The position numbers and the translations under genes are program-made. A stretch of DNA of 64,000 bases from Coprococcus comes ATCC 27758 (lineage in GTDB: Bacteria > Bacillota > Clostridia > Lachnospirales > Lachnospiraceae): NCBI RefSeq assembly GCF_025149785.1, contig NZ_CP102277.1, positions 3,038,001 to 3,102,000 of the forward strand, written 5' to 3'. This document shows positions 7,043 to 13,818 of this stretch, piece by piece (the stretch's first letter is position 1; each line of letters begins with the position of its first letter). A model generated the notes under the pieces. That model was not told the origin of the DNA and searched no databases. It worked only from the letters and a program-made list of their open reading frames with translations.

Positions 7043-9676
7043 ATGAATGACATTCTATTTGGCAATAATAATACAAAAACCATCAAACGGCTGTCTAAAC
7101 AATATTTCAAGAAGAATAAGGTTCGTAATCTGGCGGCGATTCTTGCGATCGTTCTGACAGCATTTTTGTTTACATCCATCACTTCACTGGCATTTAACAT
7201 GGTATCCTCCATGCAGCTCTCTATGCAGATGCAGAAAGGCAGCAAGGGAGATGGAACCTTCGGCTATATGACAGAGGAGCAATTTGAGCAACTGAAAAAC
7301 AGTGATTTTGTGGAGCAGGCAGGTCATCGGCGGACGATTGGATATGCAAGCAACGCCGTGGGTCATTCTGTTGAATTAAACTATGCTGACAGCATACAGC
7401 AGGAACTTACATTCTGCGTGCCAACGCATGGTTCAGCGCCGGAAAAGGCGAATGAAATTGCTACTACCGAACTGGCGTTAAAAGCCCTTGGTGTGGAACC
7501 GGAGATCGGAGCAGAAGTTCCTCTGGAATTTGAGCTGCGTGGAAAAACCTATCATTATGATATGGTGCTTTCCGGCTGGTGGGAAGCAAGTAACGATATG
7601 ATCAGTGTGGCCGTTCTTTCAGAGCAGTTTGTAAAAGATAATCCGGATGTAGTGAAAAATACCCGCGCAGTGGATGGAGAAATCTCAGGGGTTACTTTTT
7701 CTGAAGTTGTGCTGAAAGACAAGAGGAACATTAAGGAACAGATGGATAACTTTGTCTACTCCATCGGCGGCAATCCAGAGGATATGTCTGCCGATAACTT
7801 TATCCTCTCTGTTGAAAACCAGATGGGAAAAGCCATGATTTCTTCGGAGTCCATCTTATTTGCCGTAGTATTTGTTCTGATGTTTGTATTGTGCGGTTAT
7901 CTGCTGATTTATAATATTTTTGATATTTCCGTTATGCAGGATGTTCGGCAATATGGCTTACTGCGGATGATTGGCACTTCTACACGACAAATTAAAAGCA
8001 TCGTCAATCGGCAGGCGGTATGGCTGACCCTGATCGGGTTGCCTATTGGTTTAATTGCCGGGTTCTTTGCAGGCCGGGCGTTGCTTCCAGTAGTAATGGG
8101 AATTTTCAGCTATGAGTATTCTACGGCAAGTTTGCAGACATCGGCATCCCCTTTGCTATTTGTTATAGCTGCCTTGTTTACAATTTTGACGGTGTTTATC
8201 AGTACCCGCAAACCGGCCCAAAAGGCCTCAAAAGTATCTCCCATGGAGGCGATCCGCTATACAGAGCAGGATGATTATAAAAAGAAAACGGTTACACGAA
8301 CCAGAGGTGCAAAGCTCTCTCATATGGCATTTTCTAACCTAGGACGTAACAGACGCCGTTGTGTATTCATTGTTGTTTCTATGCTTTTGTGTATCGTTCT
8401 GTTCAACTCTATGATCATTGTGACACAGAGCATGGATGAAGAAAAGTGGATTACCCGCACAACAAAAACAGATTTCACCGTCTACAATTCGATTGCAGTC
8501 AATGTTCAGGAGGGCTTTAGGCATCACGAAGATGCGCTTCCACAGCAAGTGGTAGATATGATCCGTGAGCAGAACGGTCTGGAAGAAGAACGGTATCTTT
8601 ATCGCAACACCGCAGATGACGGTAATGTGCTGGTTGATTATGGTTTTGAGGGACTGGAGTGTACCTCAACCTATGAAGATCAGGACGGTAGCCTCCGCAA
8701 AGGCTTTGGAAAATATAATATGAAGACTGCCCCGGATGCAGAAAATCTTTTCTTTGGAAATGTTTTTGGCGCTTCCGAACATTTTTGGACGGATATGATG
8801 ATTTATGATGGAGAAACAGATCCTAATGTACTGAAACAAAAAATGCTAACTGGAGAATATGTCATTATTGGAGAACGGCTAGACCGACTGAGTGGCGGCC
8901 CGAAAACAACGTCCCTGTCAGAGCAGTTGCAGATCGGTGATAGCATTTCTTTTTACAGGGATGGTGAGTTAGTCAAAACCTGCACAATTCTGGCAAAAGC
9001 CTGCACCGTTGGGACTGAGGACGAAACGCCGTCAACAACTACGGCCATGGGGAATATTGGTGGCGATGCGCCCTTTGTGTATTTGCCGGACACTCTGTTC
9101 AAACAGATTTACACGACCCCAACCCTGCTGAGCTATGGATTTGATATGGATGCTTCCTTACAGCCGCAAATGGAGGAATTTTTGAGCAGTTATATTGAAA
9201 AGAACCCCTCTGTTACCTATACCTCAACAAAATTACTGAAAGAACAATTAAATTCTGTTGCAAGTATGGTTCTGGTTGTAGGCAGTCTGATTGGCTGTAT
9301 TATGGCTTTGGCAGGACTGATTAACTTTACAAACATGATTATCACCAATATTATCACCCGCCGCCATGAGTTTGCGACTATGCAGAGTATCGGTATGACA
9401 AATCGCCAGCTTCAAAGGCTGATGGTTTATGAAGGCGTCTACTATGCCGCTGGTGCAGACATCATTGGTGGAGTAGTTGCACTGCTGCTTGCTGTGACGG
9501 TGCTGAAAAATGTCTTGAACTCGCCATCTATGTGGTTCTTCACTATGAATATCACGTTAGTTCCGGTTCTGGTCATCGGTGTACTTTATCTGCTGCTGGC
9601 TGCGGTTATTCCGCTGATCGTTCTCCACTTCTTTAACAAAGGAACTGTGGTGGAACGATTGAGGACTTCGGAATAA
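7043..9676 (+). CDS. ABC transporter permease with two FtsX domains (module 1)
   Basis: An 877-residue membrane protein. Eight transmembrane helices can be seen: one near residue 30, three between about 270 and 390, one near 440, and three between about 750 and 870. Two large extracellular domains (about 55-265 and 465-740) lie between them, and FtsX core regions follow each. This two-ectodomain layout differs from canonical ten-helix BceB and resembles duplicated MacB/LolE-type permeases. Such systems export or shed peptides and lipids rather than import solutes. A GGGGGCGGG run precedes the ATG at 7043; an upstream in-frame start at 6968 lies inside the ATPase gene and is rejected. A terminator follows at 9713. 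Confidence 0.9.
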   Translation: MNDILFGNNNTKTIKRLSKQYFKKNKVRNLAAILAIVLTAFLFTSITSLAFNMVSSMQLSMQMQKGSKGDGTFGYMTEEQFEQLKNSDFVEQAGHRRTIGYASNAVGHSVELNYADSIQQELTFCVPTHGSAPEKANEIATTELALKALGVEPEIGAEVPLEFELRGKTYHYDMVLSGWWEASNDMISVAVLSEQFVKDNPDVVKNTRAVDGEISGVTFSEVVLKDKRNIKEQMDNFVYSIGGNPEDMSADNFILSVENQMGKAMISSESILFAVVFVLMFVLCGYLLIYNIFDISVMQDVRQYGLLRMIGTSTRQIKSIVNRQAVWLTLIGLPIGLIAGFFAGRALLPVVMGIFSYEYSTASLQTSASPLLFVIAALFTILTVFISTRKPAQKASKVSPMEAIRYTEQDDYKKKTVTRTRGAKLSHMAFSNLGRNRRRCVFIVVSMLLCIVLFNSMIIVTQSMDEEKWITRTTKTDFTVYNSIAVNVQEGFRHHEDALPQQVVDMIREQNGLEEERYLYRNTADDGNVLVDYGFEGLECTSTYEDQDGSLRKGFGKYNMKTAPDAENLFFGNVFGASEHFWTDMMIYDGETDPNVLKQKMLTGEYVIIGERLDRLSGGPKTTSLSEQLQIGDSISFYRDGELVKTCTILAKACTVGTEDETPSTTTAMGNIGGDAPFVYLPDTLFKQIYTTPTLLSYGFDMDASLQPQMEEFLSSYIEKNPSVTYTSTKLLKEQLNSVASMVLVVGSLIGCIMALAGLINFTNMIITNIITRRHEFATMQSIGMTNRQLQRLMVYEGVYYAAGADIIGGVVALLLAVTVLKNVLNSPSMWFFTMNITLVPVLVIGVLYLLLAAVIPLIVLHFFNKGTVVERLRTSE

Positions 9677-9712
9677 GAGTAATTTTCTTAATAACCGTGT
9701 AAAAAACAAATC

Positions 9713-9762
9713 AAAAAGGTACTTGATATTGCGCTTCATTGCTTTTATCAAGTACCTTTTTT
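9713..9762 (+). terminator. Rho-independent terminator after module 1
   Basis: AAAAAGGTACTTGATA pairs with TATCAAGTACCTTTTTT across a short loop and ends in T. It closes the module 1 ABC operon, and because the stem starts with a run of A it could also act on leftward transcription. Confidence 0.85.
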
Positions 9763-9810
9763 CATGCAGTATCATATAAGCGTGGATTCGTTATATTTGG
9801 TGTGGTATCT

Positions 9811-9920
9811 TTAACTATGGGAAACTCCGTTTTCCCAATTTGAAACAGTTTGCCTGGTAACATGAAATAATTTGCCAAACTTCTCTTGTGTTAATTGATT
9901 GTCTTTATTCTTTTAACACC
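9811..9920 (-). pseudogene. Remnant of an Xre-family (HTH_3) regulator
   Basis: The minus-strand frame ending at the stop 9811-9813 reads NQLTQEKFGKLFHVTRQTVS then NWENGVSHS. This is the helix-turn-helix of an Xre/Cro regulator (Q-T-V-S-N-W-E-N signature) without start, upstream helices or C-terminus. About 34 codons remain. Such regulators often sit next to integrases on integrative elements. It lies beside a truncated recombinase, so both look like debris of one integration module. Confidence 0.55.
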
Positions 9921-9938
9921 AGTTCTTTTTCTTATTTT

Positions 9939-10124
9939 CTATGCAGTTTTCCAGTCTTCTACACTAAGGATTGCTTCATGTTCGCGTCCACCTGCATGGC
10001 AGTAGATATCCTGAAATTTTGCATATTTTTTTAGTTTGTCCTTCTGTGCATCCAAGCTGTAACCATCAACCTGAATTGCTGTTGATACACGAGTATATAT
10101 GTAGCATTTTGTTTTCTTTTTCAA
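9939..10124 (-). pseudogene. Truncated serine recombinase
   Basis: The first 40 or so residues, KTKCYIYTRVSTAIQVDGYS and LDAQKDKLKKYAKFQD, are the N-terminus of a large serine recombinase, including the catalytic Ser of YTRVST. Homology then stops, and 21 unrelated residues lead to a stop codon. Full-length family members have roughly 500 residues, so only a tenth survives. The start is a TTG. It was probably the integrase/excisionase of one of the elements stacked here. Loss of it would freeze that element in place unless helped in trans. Confidence 0.7.
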
Positions 10125-10141
10125 TAACCTAACCTTCCAGT

Positions 10142-10350
10142 TTATTCATTTGTCAATTTTCCCGACTGCTCAGCTAACTTCTTTTCTTCTCTCTTTACCC
10201 TACGTTCTACTACAATATGTTTATGGTTAATATCCCTTACAGCCAGTAAGGAATTATCCATCTTGTTGCTTAAGCTGTATAATGATGGAGCAATCGGTAT
10301 ATCGTCTTCCAATCTTGGACTTCGCGTCCGTAAATTAGACTGATAACCAG
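10142..10350 (-). pseudogene. Open fragment of an unrecognised gene, cut by the IS110 insertion
   Basis: A minus-strand frame of about 68 codons reads SNLRTRSPRLEDDIPIAPSL and ends in VERRVKREEKKLAEQSGKLT before a stop at 10142-10144. It has no start codon of its own; its upstream side runs into the left end of the IS110 element. On the far side of the IS the minus strand shows a strong ribosome binding site (AAGGAGGT) with no gene behind it, so the IS may have separated a gene from its start. I do not recognise the family. Low certainty that it was ever coding. Confidence 0.3.
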
Positions 10351-10484
10351 CTCCTCATTCGCAGCGTTCGTTTTATGCAGGTTGAATCGCCATAGGTGCA
10401 TTCGCGTCACACCACAGTAGATTGAATAGGCAATGAGTAAAACTGGTATTTATCCATTGCAATAATCTTAAGGAGTGACAATTT
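10340..10484 (+). ncRNA. Candidate bridge RNA in the left end of the IS110 element
   Basis: IS110-family elements carry a non-coding end whose transcript (bridge RNA or seekRNA) binds the transposase and guides target choice; in the IS110 subgroup it lies upstream of the transposase gene. Here about 145 bases between the disrupted gene fragment and the ATG lack a credible ORF. They contain possible hairpins, GGTG-CATTCGCGT-CACACC (around 10396-10413) and GCAATG...CATTGC (about 10430-10460). The guide loops and the exact ends cannot be fixed by eye. Confidence 0.35.
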
Positions 10485-11693
10485 ATGAACGCAGTAGGTA
10501 TCGATGTTTCAAAAGGTAAGAGTATGGTTGCTATCATGCGACCTTTCGGTGAAATTGTTTCCGCACCTTTCGAAATCAAACACACAGCCAGTGATATCCA
10601 TTCACTTGTAGAACTCATCAACTCTGTTGAAGGGGAGTCCCGAATCGTGATGGAGCACACAGGACGTTATTATGAAGTCCTCGCCCATCAGCTTTCAAAG
10701 GCAAATCTTTTCGTTAGTGCCATTAACCCAAAACTTATCAAAGACTTTGATAATGATTCTCTTCGTAAAGTGAAATCTGATAAAGCGGATTCTGTTAAGA
10801 TTGCCCGATATGCTCTTGACAAATGGCAAAATCTTAAACAGTATAATGTTATGGATGAATTACGCAATCAGCTCAAAACCATGAACCGTCAGTTCGGCTT
10901 TTACATGAAGCACAAGACGGCTATGAAAAATAATCTTATCGGCATCCTTGACCAAACCTATCCTGGTGTTAATACTTACTTTGACAGTCCTGCACGCAGT
11001 GACGGCAGCCAGAAATGGGTTGATTTTGCATCTACATACTGGCATGTGGACTGTGTCCGTAAAATGTCTCTGAATGCCTTTATCGACCATTATCAAAACT
11101 GGTGCAAACGTAAGAAGTACAACTTCAGCCAATCCAAAGCTGAGGAAATCTATGGAAAAGCAAAGGAACTTGTTCCTGTACTTCCTAAGGATGACATTAC
11201 AAAGCTTATTATCAAGCAGGCTGTAAACCAGCTTAACAGTGCTTCTACAACCGTTGAATCACTACGCACACTTATGAATGAAACTGCATCCAAACTCCCA
11301 GAGTATCCTATTGTTATGGCGATGAAAGGGGTTGGTGCTTCGCTTGGTCCTCAATTGATGGCTGAGATTGGTGATGTTTCCCGTTTTACCCATAAAGGTG
11401 CTATTACTGCTTTTGCCGGTGTAGATCCCGGTGTTAATGAATCGGGAAGTTATGAACAAAAAAGTGTTCCAACTTCAAAACGAGGCTCATCTGATCTTAG
11501 AAAGACTTTATTTCAGGTAATGGATGTCTTAATAAAAACACACCCACAGGATGATCCTGTGTATCAGTTCATAGATAAGAAACGGGCACAAGGCAAGCCT
11601 TATTATGTCTATATGACTGCAGGTGCCAACAAGTTTCTAAGAATCTATTACGGACGAGTGAAAGAATATCTTTCATCTCTTCCAGAATCCTAA
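10485..11693 (+). CDS. IS110-family transposase
   Basis: A 402-residue DEDD transposase. The N-terminal RuvC-like domain shows GIDVSKGKSMVAIM (first Asp), the Glu in IVMEHTGRYYEVL and the Asp pair in KSDKADSVKIA. The C-terminal transposase_20 domain has AMKGVGASLGPQLMAEIG, ITAFAGVDPGVNESG and the serine-containing SKRGSSDLRKTLF motif that supplies the nucleophile in this family. It catalyses RNA-guided recombination between donor and target. An AAGGAGTG ribosome binding site precedes the ATG. The gene is full length with no frameshift, so the copy may be active. Confidence 0.95.
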   Translation: MNAVGIDVSKGKSMVAIMRPFGEIVSAPFEIKHTASDIHSLVELINSVEGESRIVMEHTGRYYEVLAHQLSKANLFVSAINPKLIKDFDNDSLRKVKSDKADSVKIARYALDKWQNLKQYNVMDELRNQLKTMNRQFGFYMKHKTAMKNNLIGILDQTYPGVNTYFDSPARSDGSQKWVDFASTYWHVDCVRKMSLNAFIDHYQNWCKRKKYNFSQSKAEEIYGKAKELVPVLPKDDITKLIIKQAVNQLNSASTTVESLRTLMNETASKLPEYPIVMAMKGVGASLGPQLMAEIGDVSRFTHKGAITAFAGVDPGVNESGSYEQKSVPTSKRGSSDLRKTLFQVMDVLIKTHPQDDPVYQFIDKKRAQGKPYYVYMTAGANKFLRIYYGRVKEYLSSLPES

Positions 11694-11799
11694 TCATCAT
11701 TATAATTCTCAGACCAGCACTGGTGTGGTGGTCTTATTTTGATACCTCCTTTTCAACCTGTATAAAATTTTCAATGTTCTTCAATTTAGCCTTGACTTT

Positions 11800-12591
11800 T
11801 TATTTGCAGGCTAATTTTTTAATATCTTCTGATGCGGGCAAATTTTCTGGCTTAATCCCCCTCTGCCCCAGCATATCCCTAACTGACGTATTATTTTCAA
11901 CATGCTCAACAGTAATAGCCGTCTCACCCTGTAAGTCTTTTTCTTCAACATTATAATTTGTCATTTCAGTTGCAAGGTTCTTTGCAGCAATAGTAAGTGT
12001 TGGTAAAAAATCTGCAAGCGGCCTTTTATCTTGCACTCCTAAACGTTCTTTCATTTGTTTTGTAGTGAATCCTCCAAATAAAGCCTGATCCCCCTTAGAT
12101 CGGATACGTCCAAATCCAGCATCATCAACTCCACGTTCATATATATTTTGAGACAGTCGTTTTTCAGATTCTCGAAGCTTTCCTCTTGCCTCAGTTCTTT
12201 CAATATAAGAAATCCTTTCTTCTATCAATTCCTGTTTTCTTGTTTGAACTGCAAAATAGCTTTGTGCAAAAGCGATCTGTTCTTTACGAGGATCTCCGTT
12301 CTCTGCAATAAGATAACATGCATAACGTGTAAGCATATAATCTTCTACTTCTCTATTTGCGCCACTTCCCAGAATAACCATTTTACTGGCATCAGCAAAA
12401 TGGTCCTCTACTACAATGCCATTATTTGCACAAGCAACTTTTGCCTTTAATAAAACATTTTCAAAATTTTGCCATTTTGAATAATCTAGCAAATGCATTA
12501 ATTCACGTGCATACCAAAATTCAACTCCGTTTTCTTCATGCCTAATTTCATCAAATCTTTTCTTATAATTCATTATCATTTTCTTTTCCAT
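11800..12591 (-). CDS. dinD: DinD-like DNA damage-inducible protein, slightly short C-terminus
   Basis: A 263-residue protein matching the DinD family (Bro-N-like): YKKRFDEIRHEENGVEFWYA at the start, FENVLLKAKVACANNG, EDYMLTRYACYLIAENGDPR and LGVQDKRPLADFLPTLTIAA. In E. coli DinD is SOS-induced and affects RecA filaments; homologues on mobile elements are common. It ends EDIKKLACK*, and after the TAA the same frame continues KVKAKLKNIENFIQVEKEVS to a second stop, which resembles the usual charged tail, so a late nonsense mutation is possible. AGGAG precedes the ATG at 12591. No LexA-type box is obvious upstream. Confidence 0.85.
   Translation of the reverse strand: MEKKMIMNYKKRFDEIRHEENGVEFWYARELMHLLDYSKWQNFENVLLKAKVACANNGIVVEDHFADASKMVILGSGANREVEDYMLTRYACYLIAENGDPRKEQIAFAQSYFAVQTRKQELIEERISYIERTEARGKLRESEKRLSQNIYERGVDDAGFGRIRSKGDQALFGGFTTKQMKERLGVQDKRPLADFLPTLTIAAKNLATEMTNYNVEEKDLQGETAITVEHVENNTSVRDMLGQRGIKPENLPASEDIKKLACK
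12377..12404. repeat. Imperfect copy of the 28-bp palindrome, inside dinD
   Basis: ACCATTTTACTGGCATCAGC followed by AAAATGGT matches the perfect palindrome at 12617-12644 in 25 of 28 positions. Here it encodes DHFADASKMV of the DinD protein. Confidence 0.7.
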
Positions 12592-12616
12592 ATTAGACTT
12601 TCTCCTCCCACATTAA

Positions 12617-12644
12617 ACCATTTTACTGACGTCAGTAAAATGGT
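12617..12644. repeat. Perfect 28-bp palindrome between dinD and the small HTH gene
   Basis: ACCATTTTACTGAC and its exact reverse complement GTCAGTAAAATGGT meet at 12630/12631. It begins right after the stop codon of the upstream small HTH gene and ends 26 bp before the dinD start codon. It could be an operator for the HTH protein or a terminator-like hairpin. Read in one minus-strand frame it would encode DHFTDVSKMV, like the matching stretch in dinD, so it may instead derive from a dinD copy. Confidence 0.75.
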
Positions 12645-12923
12645 CTATTCCTCTTTTTCCCTCAGTTTGTCATAATACGCTTTATACCTATAAATCGTCC
12701 GCTCACTGACATTGTTCCTCTTCGCAATTTCTACCATTGTCATGCCGCTCTCATACCCAACAACAAAATCATTATAAATTGCCATCCACTTGGCGTTATG
12801 TTTCTGACGACCGCTTAACTTACGATTTCTGTAATACTCCAATTCCTCCCGAAGTTCTGCATTCTCTTTTTCCAGCTCCTCAATTCTTTTTAATGCCTCT
12901 TCAAGTGTTACCGTTTTCTCCAT
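12645..12923 (-). CDS. Small coiled-coil plus helix-turn-helix protein
   Basis: A 92-residue protein. Residues 5-30 (LEEALKRIEELEKENAELRE) form a heptad coiled coil, and the C-terminal half holds a resolvase-like helix-turn-helix, MTMVEIAKRNNVSERTIYRY. CGGAGGACAGG precedes the ATG. It lies directly upstream of dinD on the same strand, with only the 28-bp palindrome and a ribosome binding site between them, so it may regulate the pair. The family is not one I can name. Confidence 0.7.
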   Translation of the reverse strand: MEKTVTLEEALKRIEELEKENAELREELEYYRNRKLSGRQKHNAKWMAIYNDFVVGYESGMTMVEIAKRNNVSERTIYRYKAYYDKLREKEE

Positions 12924-13344
12924 TACCCTGTCCTCCGTTCATGTCATTTTCGTTTTGTCTATATTATAAATATCTATGTTGCTTTAGTCAATCCGATTAT
13001 GTCATGTTGCATCATTTTTTACAATAGCTTTCATACAATCGAAATACCGCTGATATCTTTTACAGGCTAAACTTCTCCAAAAGCAGTCAGCCTGTATGTT
13101 TTTTATCCAATCACGTAAAATCCATTTTCTTTTTATTGCCGGTCCATATTTTAAGATCAGTGCTGTCACAACATCCACACATCTCTCAAATCAGTCTTAA
13201 TACATCAGTATTATTACCTTGTCCCTTGAACACTTCCATATCTGCAAAAAGGACATCCCCTGACCTGTAAAATCTACAGTTCCGGAATGTCCTTTTTTCC
13301 ATACTTCACTATATTTTTAACACATGATACTGCTTATCCACAAT
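12924..13344. other. Gene-free spacer with two hairpins
   Basis: No coding sequence is credible. It holds ACAGGCT...AGCCTGT followed by a T run (about 13061-13102) and the terminator listed at 13246. The A+T-rich part near 12960-13020 is presumably the promoter region of the leftward HTH/dinD pair. Confidence 0.5.
13246..13298. terminator. Bidirectional terminator next to the displaced rlmD tail
   Basis: AAAAAGGACAT (13246-13256) pairs with ATGTCCTTTTTT (13287-13298), giving T runs on both strands. It lies 47 bp past the stop of the rlmD tail fragment, so it may be the original rlmD terminator carried along with the tail. Confidence 0.7.
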
Positions 13345-13662
13345 CTATATGATTCCAAAATGTCTAAATGCCTGCATAATCGCATCTTCCTTCTCCGGTG
13401 TACACTGTGGCTGTCTCGCATTCTCTGATTTAGCCGGATTGAAGTTCTCACCGACATCTAATCCACACTTCTTCTTAATCTGTGCGATATACAGTGATGA
13501 AACCTTCAGTCCTGTCTTTTCAAGTACATATGCCTTTATCTGCTCATAAGTTGCTTTTCCCTTAAATTCAGATAAATCCATATCCTCCAGATAGAAGTCC
13601 ACCTTCACTTTTCTGCTATCGACCATTCCCTTGGAAAGCAAGACAACCGTCTCACAGAACAT
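13345..13662 (-). pseudogene. Displaced C-terminal segment of an rlmD (rumA) gene
   Basis: The frame begins ETVVLLSKGMVDSRKVKVDF, continues EDMDLSEFKGKATYEQIKAY and GLKVSSLYIAQIKKKCGLD, and ends ARQPQCTPEKEDAIMQAFRH. This is the extra tail found on RlmD proteins of many Lachnospiraceae. The catalytic part is absent, and no ribosome binding site precedes the apparent ATG at 13662. The intact rlmD at 19155 ends with the same ETVVLLS motif. The fragment is therefore a 3'-end copy brought in or displaced by an integrating element. Confidence 0.8.
13642..13653 (-). other. Putative attachment-site core, distal copy
   Basis: GAGACGGTTGTC on the minus strand, coding ETVV of the displaced rlmD tail. 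The identical 12-mer occurs at 19182-19193 inside rlmD, 5,540 bp away in direct orientation. The two bracket the whole second two-component/ABC module. Confidence 0.55.
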
Positions 13663-13818
13663 ATTTTATCGCAAGGCTTTTAAAAATGGAATAGATTTTA
13701 CCAAACGACAGTTTTCAAAAAACTTATATTGGTTGCATTTTGTCAAAAGTACAAAACTTTTTGAAGCCAAGTGCTTTTAATTCCTGTTATGATACTGAGG
13801 ATATCCCAGCAATACTTG

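Larger units (their letters stand above)
10340..11740 (+). mobile_element. IS110-family insertion sequence
   Basis: The element holds one transposase gene with a non-coding left region of about 145 bases and a short right end. IS110 elements lack long terminal inverted repeats and make no or very short target duplications, so the limits given are approximate. It lies between recombinase debris and dinD. On the right, AAGGAGGTATCAAA on the minus strand (near 11744-11757) is a ribosome binding site whose gene is missing, which puts the right junction close to 11740. Confidence 0.6.

Noticed and set aside
10373-10660. Minus-strand frame across the start of the IS110 transposase
   Set aside because: Antisense to the transposase and to the non-coding left end of the IS; no recognisable motif.
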